Assembly (NCBI RefSeq): GCF_021026375.1
Contig: NZ_JAJNDB010000009.1
Span: 230,469-294,468, forward strand
Origin: Actinomycetospora endophytica
GTDB lineage: Bacteria > Actinomycetota > Actinomycetes > Mycobacteriales > Pseudonocardiaceae
Length of the DNA: 64,000 bases
Reading direction: 5' to 3'
In this document: positions 1 to 9,708 of the stretch, piece after piece
Numbering within the stretch: the first letter of the stretch is position 1
Layout of the letters: each line of letters begins with the position of its first letter
Notes under the pieces: generated by a model
What the model was told of the DNA's origin: nothing
Database searches by the model: none
Seen by the model: the letters and a program-made list of their open reading frames with translations, nothing else
Translations under genes and position numbers: made by a program

Positions 1-1097
1 GAGCACCGGACGTGGCCCTCGCCCGACGGCCCGAAGACGCCGCCCGGCACCACGGCCACCTTCTCCTGCGTGAGCAGACCCTCGGCGAACTCCTCCGAGC
101 TCATCCCGGTCGTGCGGATCGACGGGAAGACGTAGAACGCGCCACCCGGCTCCGGGCAGGTCAGCCCGAGCTCGTCGAGGCCCTTGGCGAACAGGCGACG
201 GCGACGGTCGTAGTCGGCGACCATGTCCTCGACCTCGTCCTGGGCGGTGCGCATGGCCTCGAGCGCCGCGATCTGGGACATGTGCGGGGCGCAGAGCATC
301 GTGTACTGGTGGATGCGGTGCATGAGCGCGGCCAACGGCTCGGGCGCGCACACGTAGCCGACCCGCCAGCCGGTCATCGCGTACGACTTCGAGAACCCGC
401 CGAGCAGCACCGTCCGCTCCCAGGCACCGTCCGCGGCGGACGCCGGGGTGTGGGTGCCCTGGTAGGTCAGCCGGTCGTAGATCTCGTCGGAGAGCAGCCA
501 CAGGTCGTGCTCGACGGCGAGGGCGGCGAGGGCTCGGAGGTCGTCGGCGCTCTGGGCGGACCCGGTGGGGTTCGACGGCGACCCGAACAGGATCGCCTTG
601 GTCCGCCCGGTGACCGCGGCCCCGATGAGCGCCGGGTCCAGCCGGTAGGCGTCGGCCGGGTCGAGGGCGACGGGCACCGGGGTCCCGCCCGCGAACGCCA
701 CGCACGGCGCGTAGGCGACGTAGCAGGGCTCCGGGACGATCACCTCGTCGCCGGGGTTGAGCAGCGCCCGCAGCGTCAGGTCGAGGCCCTCCGAGACGCC
801 CGAGGTGATCAGGCACTCGTCCTCGGGGCGGTACCGCACGCGGTAGCGGTCGGCGAGGTCGGAGCAGACCTCCTCGCGCAGCTCGAGCAGGCCGGAGTTG
901 CTCGTGTACGTCGTGGCGCCGTGCTCGAGGGCGTGGATCGCGGCCTCGCGGGCGCTCCACGGCGTCGGGAAGTCCGGCTCGCCGACGCCGAGCGAGATGA
1001 CGCCCTGCATGCTCTGCGCGAGGTCGAAGAACTTGCGGATGCCCGACGGCGGGACGGTCTTGACGACCTCCGAGAACGGCTTGGCGGGAGGGGCCAT
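1..1097 (-). CDS. PLP-dependent class I/II aminotransferase, C-terminus cut by window edge
   Basis: The reading frame opens at an ATG (1095-1097) and runs off the left edge, giving about 365 visible codons; roughly 25-30 C-terminal residues are missing. Fold-type I aminotransferase landmarks are present in order: GEPDFPTP near the N-terminus, NPSNPTG-like SPSNPTG, a DEIYDRL segment, and the PLP-lysine signature SKSYAMTGWR. The visible end, GEGHVRCS, is the usual C-terminal substrate-arginine region. The family transfers amino groups between an amino acid (aspartate, alanine or aromatic) and 2-oxoglutarate; the exact substrate cannot be told here. Its ATG overlaps the TGA of the upstream Lrp gene by one base, so the two are probably translationally coupled and the regulator may control this enzyme. 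Confidence 0.9.
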   Translation of the reverse strand, partial: MAPPAKPFSEVVKTVPPSGIRKFFDLAQSMQGVISLGVGEPDFPTPWSAREAAIHALEHGATTYTSNSGLLELREEVCSDLADRYRVRYRPEDECLITSGVSEGLDLTLRALLNPGDEVIVPEPCYVAYAPCVAFAGGTPVPVALDPADAYRLDPALIGAAVTGRTKAILFGSPSNPTGSAQSADDLRALAALAVEHDLWLLSDEIYDRLTYQGTHTPASAADGAWERTVLLGGFSKSYAMTGWRVGYVCAPEPLAALMHRIHQYTMLCAPHMSQIAALEAMRTAQDEVEDMVADYDRRRRLFAKGLDELGLTCPEPGGAFYVFPSIRTTGMSSEEFAEGLLTQEKVAVVPGGVFGPSGEGHVRC

Positions 1098-1582
1098 CAG
1101 GGGGTCACCGACAGACGCTGGTCGGGCTCGGGGTCGATCAGCAGCTGGCCGTCGTCCTTGTAGCGCCGCAGCAGGAAGTGGGTGCTCGTCGCGGTGACGC
1201 GCTCGACGCCGGAGAGCTTCTGCGCGACGAAGTCCGCGACCTCCTTCATCGACTCGCCCTCGACCTCGACCCGCAGGTCCTGAGCGCCGCTCACGAGGTG
1301 CACCGCCCGGATCTCCCGGAACCGCGCGATGCGCTCGGCGACGTCGTCGAACCCGCGCCCGCGCTCCGGCGCCACGGTGACGTCGACGAACGCGGTCACC
1401 CGCTGGTCGCCGAAGCGGTCCCAGTCGACGACCGTCTTGTACTTCCGGATCACGCCCGAGGCCTCCCACGCCGCGATCTGCTCGCGCACGCTGGCCTCGT
1501 CGATCCCGGTCAGGGTCGCGATGCGCTCGACGCTCGCGTGCGCGTCCGCCTCGAGCACCGTGAGGATCTCCCGCATGAGCAC
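1097..1582 (-). CDS. Lrp/AsnC family transcriptional regulator
   Basis: A 161-residue protein of normal Lrp/AsnC length. Residues about 1-55 form the winged helix-turn-helix (ILTVLEADAHASVERIATLTG, then the recognition region and ...VIRKYKTVVDWDRFG), followed by the RAM ligand-binding domain (FVDVTVAPERGRGFDDVAERI, then ...VSGAQDLRVEVEGESMKEV). The start is either GTG at 1582 or ATG at 1576; an AGGG four bases before the GTG and about ten before the ATG leaves this open. Such regulators bind amino acids and act as octamers. It is coupled to the following aminotransferase gene, the classic arrangement for an amino-acid-responsive local regulator. Confidence 0.9.
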   Translation of the reverse strand: MLMREILTVLEADAHASVERIATLTGIDEASVREQIAAWEASGVIRKYKTVVDWDRFGDQRVTAFVDVTVAPERGRGFDDVAERIARFREIRAVHLVSGAQDLRVEVEGESMKEVADFVAQKLSGVERVTATSTHFLLRRYKDDGQLLIDPEPDQRLSVTP

Positions 1583-1608
1583 CGACCCTATCCGGCAGGC
1601 GCTCCGTC

Positions 1609-1669
1609 GTTCTGAGCGAAGGGCCCCTTCGCTCGGATAGTTCGAGCGAAGGGCACCTTCGCTCAGAAC
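1609..1669. repeat. 61-bp bipartite palindromic repeat, copy 1
   Basis: Bounded by GTTCTGAGCGAAGG and its reverse complement CCTTCGCTCAGAAC. Inside are two successive stem-loops: GAGCGAAGGG pairing with CCCTTCGCTC, then GAGCGAAGG-GCA-CCTTCGCTC. Same length and outline as the copies at 1985 and 21771. Confidence 0.8.
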
Positions 1670-1856
1670 GCCTGGCTCAGAACGCCGGGCTCAGAAAGGC
1701 CTCGCTCAGGACGCCGGGTCTCGCCGAACCCGGCCGTCCAGCCGGGACTGTGGCTCCCCGCGGACCGTCGCCGACCGTGATCACGACGAGCGTGACGGAC
1801 CGTTCGGTCCCGAGGGCCTTTGCTCACACGGTTCGCGATCATGTTCCGGCCGACCC

Positions 1857-1882
1857 GAGCGAAGGGGCCCCTCGCTCAGAAC
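1857..1882. repeat. Half copy of the 61-bp palindromic repeat
   Basis: A single stem-loop arm, GAGCGAAGGGGCCCCTCGCTC followed by AGAAC, lying between the two full copies of the family. It looks like a decayed or partial element. Confidence 0.65.
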
Positions 1883-1984
1883 GGGGGCGCGGCCGGCAGC
1901 GGTGATCCACATCCGGGCGGCACGGTGCTCGCTCAGCGATCACACTGCCGCCCGATTCGTGATCATGGTCAGAGGCCGGCCGTC

Positions 1985-2045
1985 GTTCTGGGCGAAGGGG
2001 CCCTTCGCCCGATCTATTCGAGCGAAGGTGCCCCTCGCTCAGAAC
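1985..2045. repeat. 61-bp bipartite palindromic repeat, copy 2
   Basis: Begins GTTCTGGGCGAAGG and ends CCTCGCTCAGAAC, with an internal TCTATTCGAGCGAAGGTGCCC box that is shared with copies near 21875 and 61788. Two stem-loops, 61 bases overall. Confidence 0.8.
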
Positions 2046-2115
2046 CCACCGAGCCCGGCCGACCTGCGGTGTCGGTGCGGACCAGTAGCGTCGGGTGCGT
2101 GAGCGAGGAGGGCCC

Positions 2116-3525
2116 GTGAGCGAGGAGGCCGACGGGGCGCTGTTCGACGTGGCGCCTCCCGAGCCGGCGCAGCGTCCCGCCGAGGAGGACCTGCGTCCGG
2201 TCACGCGTGGCGTCGTCGAGGACCGCCCGGCCCCGACCGGCGAGGGCCCCCGCCCGCCGCTGGCCGTCAGGATGCGCCCGGCGAGCCTGGACGAGGTCGT
2301 CGGCCAGGACCACCTGCTGGCGCCCGGCGCCCCGTTGCGCCGCCTCGTCGAGGGCGCCGCACCCGCGTCGGTCCTGCTCCACGGCCCGCCCGGCACCGGC
2401 AAGACCACGCTCGCCCGGCTCATCTCGCAGGCCACCGGCCGCTCGTTCGAGGCGCTCTCCGCGCTGAGTGCCGGGGTGAAGGAGGTCCGCGGGGTCATCG
2501 AGGTCGCGCGGAGACGCCTCGCCGCCTCCGACCCGAGACGCACCGTCCTGTTCATCGACGAGATCCACCGCTTCAGCCGCACCCAGCAGGACGCCCTGCT
2601 CGGCGCGGTGGAGGACCGGGTCGTCCTGCTGGTCGGGGCCACCACGGAGAACCCGAGCTTCTCCGTCGTCGCGCCCCTCCTGTCCCGCAGCCTCGTCCTC
2701 GGCCTGCACGCCCTCGACGACGAGGCGGTCGGCCTCCTGCTCGACCGCGCGGTCGCCGACGACCGCGGCCTCGGCGGCACCGTCACCCTCACCGACGAGG
2801 CCCGCGCACACCTGGTCCGCCTGGCCGCGGGCGACGGCCGCCGCAGCCTCACCGCCCTCGAGGCGGCCGCCGATGCCGTGACGGACGAGCACGGCGAGAT
2901 CACCCTCGCCGTCGTCGAGCAGGTCGTCGACGAGGTGGCGGTGCGCTACGACCGCGCCGGCGACCAGCACTACGACGTCATCTCGGCGTTCATCAAGTCG
3001 ATCCGCGGCTCGGATCCGGACGCGGCGCTCCACTACCTGGCCCGCATGATCGTGGCGGGGGAGGACCCGCGGTTCATCGCGCGGCGCCTCGTCGTGCACG
3101 CCAGCGAGGACGTCGGGCTCGCCGACCCGACGGCGCTGCAGGCGGCCACCGCGGCCGCGCAGGCCGTACAGCTGATCGGCCTGCCGGAGTGCCGGATCGC
3201 GCTCGCGCAGGCGACGATCCACCTCGCGACCGCGCCGAAGTCGAACGCCGTCATCACCGCGATCGACGCCGCGATGTCCGACATCCGCACCGGGGCCGCC
3301 GGACCGGTGCCGCCGCACCTGCGCGACGGGCACTACGCCGGGGCGCAGAAGCTCGGCAACGCCGTCGGGTACCGGTACCCGCACGACGAGCGGGCCGCCG
3401 TCGTCGCGCAGCAGTACCCGCCGGACGAGCTGGTCGGCCGGGACTACTACGAGCCCAGCGGGCGGGGCGAGGAGCGGGCGATCGCCGAGCGTCTCGCACG
3501 GCTGCGCGACGTCGTCCGCGGCTGA
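2116..3525 (+). CDS. rarA: Replication-associated recombination protein A (RarA/MgsA AAA+ ATPase)
   Basis: A 469-residue AAA+ ATPase of the RarA/WRNIP1 family, which acts at stalled replication forks. After a 50-residue acidic/proline-rich N-terminus come [16 protein letters not shown], Walker [10 protein letters not shown] (about 89-97), Walker B FIDEIHRF (about 145-150), sensor-1 [10 protein letters not shown], and the C-terminal tetramerisation region with ERLARLR at the end. GTG at 2116 is chosen because AGGAGG sits at 2106-2111 and a TAGCGT -10 lies at 2086; an in-frame GTG at 2095 would add seven residues. The order rarA then alaS is conserved in actinobacteria. Confidence 0.95.
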   Translation: MSEEADGALFDVAPPEPAQRPAEEDLRPVTRGVVEDRPAPTGEGPRPPLAVRMRPASLDEVVGQDHLLAPGAPLRRLVEGAAPASVLLHGPPGTGKTTLARLISQATGRSFEALSALSAGVKEVRGVIEVARRRLAASDPRRTVLFIDEIHRFSRTQQDALLGAVEDRVVLLVGATTENPSFSVVAPLLSRSLVLGLHALDDEAVGLLLDRAVADDRGLGGTVTLTDEARAHLVRLAAGDGRRSLTALEAAADAVTDEHGEITLAVVEQVVDEVAVRYDRAGDQHYDVISAFIKSIRGSDPDAALHYLARMIVAGEDPRFIARRLVVHASEDVGLADPTALQAATAAAQAVQLIGLPECRIALAQATIHLATAPKSNAVITAIDAAMSDIRTGAAGPVPPHLRDGHYAGAQKLGNAVGYRYPHDERAAVVAQQYPPDELVGRDYYEPSGRGEERAIAERLARLRDVVRG

Positions 3526-3737
3526 GTCGGTCGGGCCCAGTCCCTGAGCCGTACGACCCGTGATCAACCGGGCACCCTGCGTACCCGACCGTCCGCCGAC
3601 AGGGCTAGTGCCTGCCCCCCGGGGCGGAGCGCGGCGATCATGGTCATCCGGGTAGCCTTCCGCCACCGCACGGCGCGCCCGGTTCGTCCCGGCCCTGTCA
3701 GCGGAGACCCTGGATCCCAGCCGAAGGGGAAGTGACC

Positions 3738-4139
3738 GTGTCGGTCGGGCAGATCGCGGCCATCATCGCCGCGGCGGCGTTCGTGATCCTCGTGCTGCTG
3801 CTGGCGGTACCCCTGATCAAGCTGGGGCGCACGCTGGACGAGGCGACGATCGCCATCCGGAAGACCCACGAGGGTTCGGCCCCGCTGCTGGACGACGCCC
3901 AGGTCACGCTGACCACGGTGAACACCCAGCTCGAGCGCGTCGACGGCGTCACCGCCAGCGCCCAGGCCGTCGCGGCGAACACCCGCGCGCTGAGCTCGCT
4001 GTTCACCGCCACGCTCGGTGGCCCGCTGGTGAAGGTCGCCGCCGTGTCCTATGGGCTGCGCAAGGCGAGCCAGAACCGCAAACTGAAGAACGCGCCGCCT
4101 GCCAAGGCCAAGCGATCGAAGCGGAGTACCCGGGGATGA
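3738..4139 (+). CDS. DUF948 domain-containing membrane-anchored protein
   Basis: A 133-residue protein with one N-terminal membrane segment (about residues 5-27, IAAIIAAAAFVILVLLLAV) followed by a helical, chemotaxis-receptor-like stretch with heptad spacing (LDEATIAIRKTHEGSAPLLDDAQVTLTTVNTQLERVDGV) and a lysine-rich tail. This matches DUF948 proteins, whose function is unknown. GTG at 3738 is preferred over GTG at 3732 because GAAGGGGA (3722-3729) is then about nine bases away. It overlaps the next gene by four bases (ATGA). A TAGCCT at 3653-3658 may be its -10 element. Confidence 0.8.
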   Translation: MSVGQIAAIIAAAAFVILVLLLAVPLIKLGRTLDEATIAIRKTHEGSAPLLDDAQVTLTTVNTQLERVDGVTASAQAVAANTRALSSLFTATLGGPLVKVAAVSYGLRKASQNRKLKNAPPAKAKRSKRSTRG

Positions 4140-4453
4140 AGCGACTGTTCTGGATGGGGGTCGGCGTCGCCGTCGGCGTCAGCGCCTCCCGCAAGGTGTC
4201 CCAGGCGGCCCACCGCGCCAGCCCGGCCGGTGTGGGCGCCAGCCTCGGCGAGGGCCTGCGCGAGCTCGGAGCCGGCCTCGGGGCCTTCGGCGCCGAGGTC
4301 CGCGCCGGAATGTCCGAGCGCGAGGACGAGCTGTACTCCTACGTGGAGCAGTCGACGAACATCCCGGTGCGCCCGGCCGTGCCCGCCGCCCCGGAGCCGA
4401 CGCCCGCCGCGCGTCACACCCGAGCGCCTCGGCGGGGGGCCGCGGGCCGCTGA
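4136..4453 (+). CDS. Small conserved actinobacterial protein (DUF6167-like)
   Basis: A 105-residue protein starting at the ATG that overlaps the preceding stop. It has a short hydrophobic, glycine-rich N-terminus (LFWMGVGVAVGVSASRKV), a central glycine/alanine-rich amphipathic helix (GASLGEGLRELGAGLGAFGAEVRAGMSERE) and a proline/arginine-rich tail. Small proteins of this shape sit between the DUF948 gene and alaS in many actinobacteria, and the translational coupling suggests the two act together at the membrane. No catalytic motif is visible, and the family assignment rests on position and pattern only. Confidence 0.7.
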   Translation: MKRLFWMGVGVAVGVSASRKVSQAAHRASPAGVGASLGEGLRELGAGLGAFGAEVRAGMSEREDELYSYVEQSTNIPVRPAVPAAPEPTPAARHTRAPRRGAAGR

Positions 4454-4590
4454 GCCCGGCACGCCGATCCGTCGCTGCGGCGCCCCCGCACCCACGCCAT
4501 CCCGGAGTCCGGGCGGGCGTGCGCACCACCCCGACGCCCCCGGACCCCGGCGCACGCGGGATCATGGATGACGCCTCCCGGAGACGCCCC

Positions 4591-4615
4591 GGAGCGGGCC
4601 GGATCCGGCCGCTCC
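4591..4615 (+). promoter_or_regulatory. Strong hairpin in the alaS leader
   Basis: GGAGCGG and CCGG pair with CCGGCCGCTCC across the centre, giving an 11-bp stem with one bulged G, ending 21 bases before the alaS GTG. It is not a T-box: no T-box conserved core is seen. It may modulate alaS translation or be a processed end; function is unproven. Confidence 0.35.
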
Positions 4616-4636
4616 TGACACCACGAGCAGGACACC

Positions 4637-7333
4637 GTGCAGACCCACGAGATCCGTCGACGCTTCCTCGCCCATTTCGAGGACGCCGGCCACACCCCCG
4701 TCCCCAGCGCCTCGCTGATCCTCGACGACCCGACGCTGCTGTTCGTCAACGCCGGGATGGTGCAGTTCAAGCCGTACTTCCTCGGGGAGGCCCCGCCGCC
4801 CTGGGCGACGGCCACCTCGGTGCAGAAGTGCGTGCGCACCGGGGACATCGAGAACGTCGGGCACACCACCCGGCACAACACGTTCTTCCAGATGGCGGGC
4901 AACTTCTCGTTCGGTGACTACTTCAAGGAAGGCGCGATCCGCCACGCCTGGGCGCTGATCACCCGCTCCCAGGACGACGGCGGCTACGGCTTCGACCCGG
5001 AGCGCATCTGGGTCACCGTCTACGAGAACGACGACGAGGCCGAGCGCATCTGGCACGAGGTCATCGGCCTGCCCGCCGAGCGCATCCAGCGCCGCGACGG
5101 CCGGGACAACTACTGGGACATGGGCATCCCCGGTCCCGGCGGGCCGTGCTCGGAGATCTACTACGACCGCGGGCCGGAGTACGGCGTCGAGGGCGGACCG
5201 GTCGCCGACGAGGACCGCTACCTCGAGATCTGGAACCTCGTCTTCATGCAGGACGTGCGGGGGGAGCAGAGCCCGAAGTACGGCGCCGCCCCGATCGGCG
5301 AGCTGCCGCAGAAGAACATCGACACCGGACTCGGCGTCGAGCGGGTCGCCTTCCTGCTCCAGGGCGTGGACAACGTCTACGAGACCGACCTCGTGCGACC
5401 GGTCATCGACCGCGTCGTGGAGCTCTCGGGACACTCCTACGACGACGGGACCCCGGAGGACGGGGTCCGGTTCCGGGTCATCGCCGACCACGTCCGCACC
5501 GGGACGATGCTCATCGGCGACGGCGTGGTGCCCGGCAACGAGGGCCGCGGCTACGTGCTGCGGCGGCTGCTGCGCCGCGTGGTGCGCAACGCCCGGCTGC
5601 TCGGGATCACCGATCCGGTGCTGGTCGACCTCGTCGGGATCGTCCGCGACGCGATGAGCCCGTCCTACCCGGAGATCGCGACGAGCTACGAGCGGATCGC
5701 CGCCGTGGTCCGCCGCGAGGAGGAGGCCTTCCTCGCCACGCTGGCCACCGGGTCGCGGATCTTCGAGTCGGCGGTGGCGGAGACGAAGGCCGGCGGGTCG
5801 GACGTGCTGCCCGGCTCGAGCGCCTTCGCCCTGCACGACACCTACGGCTTCCCGATCGACCTCACGCTCGAGATGGCCTCCGAGGCCGGGCTGTCGGTCG
5901 ACGAGGGCGCGTTCCGCGAGCTGATGGACGAGCAGCGGGCCCGCGCCAAGGCCGACGCCGCCGCCCGCAAGCACGGCGGCGCCGACGCCACCGCCTACCG
6001 CGAGATCCTCGAGCGCTCCGGGCTCACCGACTTCCTCGGCTACGCCGACCAGCGCGCGGACGCCTCGGTGGTGGGGCTCGTCGTCGACGGCGTCGGGGTA
6101 CCGGCCGCCACCGAGGGCGACGACGTCGAGGTCATGCTCGACCGGACCCCGTTCTACGCCGAGGGCGGCGGCCAGCAGGCCGACACCGGGCGGCTCTTCG
6201 GCGACGGGTTCACCGTCGAGATCACCGACGTGCAGACCCCCGTGCCCGGGCTCTCGGTGCACCTCGGCCGCGTGCTCCACGGCGAGATCACCCGCGACGC
6301 CCCGGTGTCCGCCCAGATCGACATGGACCGGCGGGCCGCGATCTCGCGCTCGCACACCGCCACCCACCTGGTGCACGCCGGGATGCGGAAGGCCCTCGGC
6401 GACTCGGCCGCCCAGGCGGGGTCGCTCAACGCCCCCGGTCGGCTGCGGTTCGACTTCACCTCGCCCGAGGGCGCGGTTCCGACGACCGTGCTCGCGGACG
6501 TCGAGGACGAGGTCAACTCGGTGCTGCTCGGCGACGACGAGGTCCGCGCCTTCGTCACGAGCATGGACGAGGCCCGCAAGCTCGGCGCCGTCGCGCTGTT
6601 CGGCGAGAAGTACGGCGACGCGGTGCGCATCGTCGAGGTCGGCGACTACTCCCGCGAGCTCTGCGGTGGCACGCACGTCGGCCGGGCCGGGCAGCTCGGC
6701 CTGGTGAAGCTGCTGTCCGAGGGGTCCGTCGGGTCCGGGGTACGCCGCGTCGAGGCCCTCGTCGGGATCGACGCCTTCCGGTTCCTCGCCCGCGAGCACG
6801 TGCTGGTCAACCAGCTCGCCGAGCAGTTCCGGGCCCAGCCCGACGAACTGCCCGAGCGCATCGCCGGGATCGTCGACCGGCTGCGCACCGCCGAGAAGGA
6901 GCTCGAGAACGTCCGGGCGCGCGAGGTGCTCGCCTCGGCCGGGGCCCTCGCCGACGGCGCCGACGACGTCGGCGGGATCGCGCTCGTGGCGTCTCGCACG
7001 CCCGACGGCGTGGGCGGCGGCGACCTGCGCACGCTCGCCTCGGACGTCCGCGGACGGCTGGGCGACCGGCCCGGCGTCGTCGCCCTCTTCGCCCCGGACG
7101 GCGAGAAGGTGGCGTTCGTCGTGGCCACCACGGCCGCCGCCCGGGACCGCGGGCTGGCGGCCGGCGACCTCGTCAAGGCGTTCGCCCCGGCCATCGGGGG
7201 ACGCGGCGGCGGGAAGGCCGACCTCGCCCAGGGCGGCGGTTCCCCGGACGGCGGGCCGGCCGGGATGGACGCCGGGATCGGGGCGGCCATCGACGCCCTC
7301 CGACACCAGGTCGCCGGGACGGCGGGCGCCTGA
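4637..7333 (+). CDS. alaS: Alanyl-tRNA synthetase
   Basis: A full-length 898-residue class II synthetase that charges tRNA-Ala. The catalytic core starts with the [27 protein letters not shown] motif 1 region, then [19 protein letters not shown] and WNLVFMQ. The editing domain carries the zinc ligands HTATH (about 573-577) and CGGTH (about 676-680). The C-terminal DHHA1 region ends with [15 protein letters not shown], the glycine-rich C-Ala signature. The GTG start gives the standard N-terminus. ruvX begins two bases after the stop, as in most actinobacteria. Confidence 0.98.
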   Translation: MQTHEIRRRFLAHFEDAGHTPVPSASLILDDPTLLFVNAGMVQFKPYFLGEAPPPWATATSVQKCVRTGDIENVGHTTRHNTFFQMAGNFSFGDYFKEGAIRHAWALITRSQDDGGYGFDPERIWVTVYENDDEAERIWHEVIGLPAERIQRRDGRDNYWDMGIPGPGGPCSEIYYDRGPEYGVEGGPVADEDRYLEIWNLVFMQDVRGEQSPKYGAAPIGELPQKNIDTGLGVERVAFLLQGVDNVYETDLVRPVIDRVVELSGHSYDDGTPEDGVRFRVIADHVRTGTMLIGDGVVPGNEGRGYVLRRLLRRVVRNARLLGITDPVLVDLVGIVRDAMSPSYPEIATSYERIAAVVRREEEAFLATLATGSRIFESAVAETKAGGSDVLPGSSAFALHDTYGFPIDLTLEMASEAGLSVDEGAFRELMDEQRARAKADAAARKHGGADATAYREILERSGLTDFLGYADQRADASVVGLVVDGVGVPAATEGDDVEVMLDRTPFYAEGGGQQADTGRLFGDGFTVEITDVQTPVPGLSVHLGRVLHGEITRDAPVSAQIDMDRRAAISRSHTATHLVHAGMRKALGDSAAQAGSLNAPGRLRFDFTSPEGAVPTTVLADVEDEVNSVLLGDDEVRAFVTSMDEARKLGAVALFGEKYGDAVRIVEVGDYSRELCGGTHVGRAGQLGLVKLLSEGSVGSGVRRVEALVGIDAFRFLAREHVLVNQLAEQFRAQPDELPERIAGIVDRLRTAEKELENVRAREVLASAGALADGADDVGGIALVASRTPDGVGGGDLRTLASDVRGRLGDRPGVVALFAPDGEKVAFVVATTAAARDRGLAAGDLVKAFAPAIGGRGGGKADLAQGGGSPDGGPAGMDAGIGAAIDALRHQVAGTAGA

Positions 7334-7335
7334 GC

Positions 7336-7800
7336 GTGGCACCCGGCCGGGTGATCGGGGTCGACGTCGGCGCGGTGCGCGTCGGCGTCGCCCTCTCCGA
7401 TCCGGCCGGGACCCTCGCCACCCCCCTCGTTACGCTCGATCGCGACGAGACGACGTGGTCCGACCTGGACCAGCTGGTGGAGCTCGTCGCCGAGCACGAG
7501 GTGGTCGAGGTGGTCGTGGGCCTTCCCCGCACCCTCGCCGGGCGCGAGGGCCCGGCGGCGCAGGCGGCCCGGCGCTACGTCGAGGACCTGCGCGAGGTGC
7601 TGGCCGAGCACTCCGTCACCGACCTCCCCGTGACCTTGGCCGACGAGCGGCTGACCACCGTCTCCGCCACCCGGATGCTCTCCGACCGCGGCGTCAAGGG
7701 CCGCGCCCAGCGACGCGTCATCGACCAGGCGGCCGCTGTCGAGATCCTCCAGACCTGGCTCGACGCCCGTCGTCGCGAGCCCGACGAGGCGTCCCCGTGA
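7336..7800 (+). CDS. ruvX: Holliday junction resolvase-like protein YqgF/RuvX
   Basis: A 154-residue RNase H-fold protein beginning at GTG 7336. It shows the family motifs [16 protein letters not shown] at the N-terminus, [22 protein letters not shown] and the C-terminal [11 protein letters not shown], which together supply the acidic metal-binding residues. YqgF/RuvX proteins are implicated in 16S rRNA 5' maturation and in nucleic acid cleavage. The gene lies between alaS and mltG with a two-base gap on one side and a four-base overlap on the other, the usual alaS-ruvX-mltG operon. Confidence 0.95.
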   Translation: MAPGRVIGVDVGAVRVGVALSDPAGTLATPLVTLDRDETTWSDLDQLVELVAEHEVVEVVVGLPRTLAGREGPAAQAARRYVEDLREVLAEHSVTDLPVTLADERLTTVSATRMLSDRGVKGRAQRRVIDQAAAVEILQTWLDARRREPDEASP

Positions 7801-9707
7801 CCGGCCCCCACCGCCCCGGCGGCGGGAAGCGCCTGGTGTCGATGTCCACGGTCTCGGTGGGGTCCGGGGAGCGGGCGTCGGGTCCCGACGACGACGGCGG
7901 GGCCGGGCGCGGCGCCCGGCCCTCGGACGACGGCCGCCCGGCCGACGACCGGCGAGCGGCCGTGCCGCGGCGTGGCCGAGGGATGCGGCGGCCTGCCCCG
8001 GAGTGGGAGCGCCCCGCCGCGCCGGCGAAGCCCGCGGAACCGGAGTCCGCCGCGGCGCCGACCGGACCGGCTCCGGTGGCCCGCCCCGACCAGGCCACCG
8101 GACCTGCCCGGGCCGCCGCGCCCGCTCCGGCGACCAGCCGGACCCAGGCCGCCGCGACGGCGCACCCGACCGGGTCCACCGAGCCGTCGGTGGACCCGGA
8201 GGACGCCGTCACCGACACCATCCACCACGCGGGCGCCATCACCGGCGTCCCCACGACGCCGTCGCGCATCCCGCTCCCGGCGCCCGCGAACCGGACGCCA
8301 CGATCGGCGATGGCCGCACGCGCCCGACCCGCGGAGCTGCGCCCGCCCGGGGGGGCCGCGGCCCGGGCCGCCGTGTCCGCCGCCGCGTCCGGGGCGACCA
8401 TGTCCGCGGCGTCCGGGGGTCCCAGGCCGCGGACCACGGACTCCGAGCCGACCGCCCCGGCGCCCGCCCAGCCCGTCCCGCCGTCGGAACCCGATGACGA
8501 CGAGGGTGGCGACGACGGCGACGCGCTCGGTGGGCTCGTGCCGTTGTCCTCCGACGAGCCCGACCCCGTCTCGGAGGGCACCCGTCGTCGTCGGCGCCTG
8601 GTCTGGCCGATCATCGCGGGCTTCCTGGTGCTCGCCCTCGCGGGCGGGGCCTTCTTCGCCCACAACCTCTGGGGTGTGTTCTTCCCGCCGGACTTCGCCG
8701 GCCCCGGGACCGGCCACGTCGTCATCCAGGTCGGCGACGGCGACTCGACCCGCGACATCGGCGAGACCCTCGTCACCGACGGCGTCGTCGCCTCCGCGCG
8801 CGGCTTCGGCAACGCCGCCGAGGACGACCCGCGCGGGCGCGGGATCCAGCCCGGCTTCTACGACATGCAGCGGGGGATGCCCGCGGCCGCCGCGGTCAGC
8901 CGGATGCTCGACCCCGGCACCCGGCTGGGCCGGATGGAGGTCCGCGGCGGCACTCAGCTCGACGACACCGCGGGCGTCGGATCGGCGCGCGTGCCCGGCG
9001 TCCTGTCCCTGATCTCCGCGGCCACCTGCGTCGTCGAGGACTCCGGCGCCCGCCGCTGCGCCTCCGTCGACGACCTCCGCCGCACCATGGCGACCACCGA
9101 CCCGGCCAGGCTGGGCGTGCCGGACTGGGCGCTGCCCGACGTCCGGCAGGCCGTCCCGGAGCGCCGGCTCGAGGGCCTCGTCGCGCCCGGCACCTACGAC
9201 GTGACGCCGGGCTCCGACGCCACCACCGCGCTCACCTCGGTGGTGCGGGCGTCGGCGAGCCGGTTGGAGGACGGCGGGATCGTCAGCCAGGCCGCGTCGA
9301 ACAACGTGAGCCCGTACCAGGCGCTCATCGTCGGGTCGCTCGCCGAGCGGGAGGGCATCGAACAGGACTTCGGCAAGATCGCCCGCGTCGTCTACAACCG
9401 GCTGCCGATCCCGATGCGGCTCCAGCTCGACTCGACGATCAACTACCCGCTCGACCGGCAGACGCTGCTGACCACGCCGTTCGACCGGGCCGCGCCGGGG
9501 CCGTACAACACCTACCTGAACTTCGGGCTGCCGCCGACGCCGATCGGGGCGGTGTCCCCGCCGGCGCTGAAGGCGGCGCTCACTCCCGACCCGGGTGCCT
9601 GGGTCTACTTCGTGAAGTGCCAACCGGACGGGGCGTCGTGCTTCGCGGTGACGCCGGCCGAGCACGACGCCAACCGGCGGCTCGCGCAGCAGCGCGGGGC
9701 CTACTGA
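7797..9707 (+). CDS. mltG: Endolytic murein transglycosylase MltG, with long disordered cytoplasmic N-terminus
   Basis: A 636-residue membrane enzyme that cleaves nascent glycan strands and so terminates peptidoglycan chains. Residues 1 to about 265 are Pro/Ala/Arg-rich and apparently disordered, followed by basic residues RRRRL and one membrane helix (about 270-288, [19 protein letters not shown]). The LysM-like and YceG catalytic domains follow; the catalytic glutamate is within VGSLAEREG (E517), with VVYNRL and [10 protein letters not shown] after it. The GTG start overlaps the ruvX stop (GTGA). The cytoplasmic extension is far longer than in E. coli MltG, which has essentially none, but long ones are common in actinobacteria. 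Confidence 0.95.
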   Translation: MTGPHRPGGGKRLVSMSTVSVGSGERASGPDDDGGAGRGARPSDDGRPADDRRAAVPRRGRGMRRPAPEWERPAAPAKPAEPESAAAPTGPAPVARPDQATGPARAAAPAPATSRTQAAATAHPTGSTEPSVDPEDAVTDTIHHAGAITGVPTTPSRIPLPAPANRTPRSAMAARARPAELRPPGGAAARAAVSAAASGATMSAASGGPRPRTTDSEPTAPAPAQPVPPSEPDDDEGGDDGDALGGLVPLSSDEPDPVSEGTRRRRRLVWPIIAGFLVLALAGGAFFAHNLWGVFFPPDFAGPGTGHVVIQVGDGDSTRDIGETLVTDGVVASARGFGNAAEDDPRGRGIQPGFYDMQRGMPAAAAVSRMLDPGTRLGRMEVRGGTQLDDTAGVGSARVPGVLSLISAATCVVEDSGARRCASVDDLRRTMATTDPARLGVPDWALPDVRQAVPERRLEGLVAPGTYDVTPGSDATTALTSVVRASASRLEDGGIVSQAASNNVSPYQALIVGSLAEREGIEQDFGKIARVVYNRLPIPMRLQLDSTINYPLDRQTLLTTPFDRAAPGPYNTYLNFGLPPTPIGAVSPPALKAALTPDPGAWVYFVKCQPDGASCFAVTPAEHDANRRLAQQRGAY

Positions 9708-9708
9708 G

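Larger units (their letters stand above)
1583..2115. other. Intergenic region between divergent lrp and rarA, rich in palindromic repeats
   Basis: No credible gene is seen in these 533 bases. They hold two full copies and one half copy of the 61-bp bipartite palindrome described separately, degenerate GGCTCAGAACGCC-like fragments (about 1672-1722), and several GATCA-centred words (GTGATCACG at 1777, GATCATG at 1838 and 1960). A TAGCGT hexamer at 2086-2091 is a plausible -10 box for rarA, giving a leader of about 18 bases. Confidence 0.6.

Noticed and set aside
1820..2119. Open frame of about 99 codons between lrp and rarA
   Set aside because: It runs through palindromic repeat copies and the rarA promoter, with no protein motif.
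4562..7342. Long minus-strand open frame opposite alaS, and similar ones opposite carB, SNF2 and pyrC
   Set aside because: Composition is that of antisense high-GC DNA with no domain motifs, and the opposite strand encodes well-known proteins.
5146..7800. Very long open frame overlapping alaS in another frame
   Set aside because: It is an Arg/Gly/Pro-rich shadow created by high GC; only its last 155 codons, from 7336, are a real gene (ruvX).
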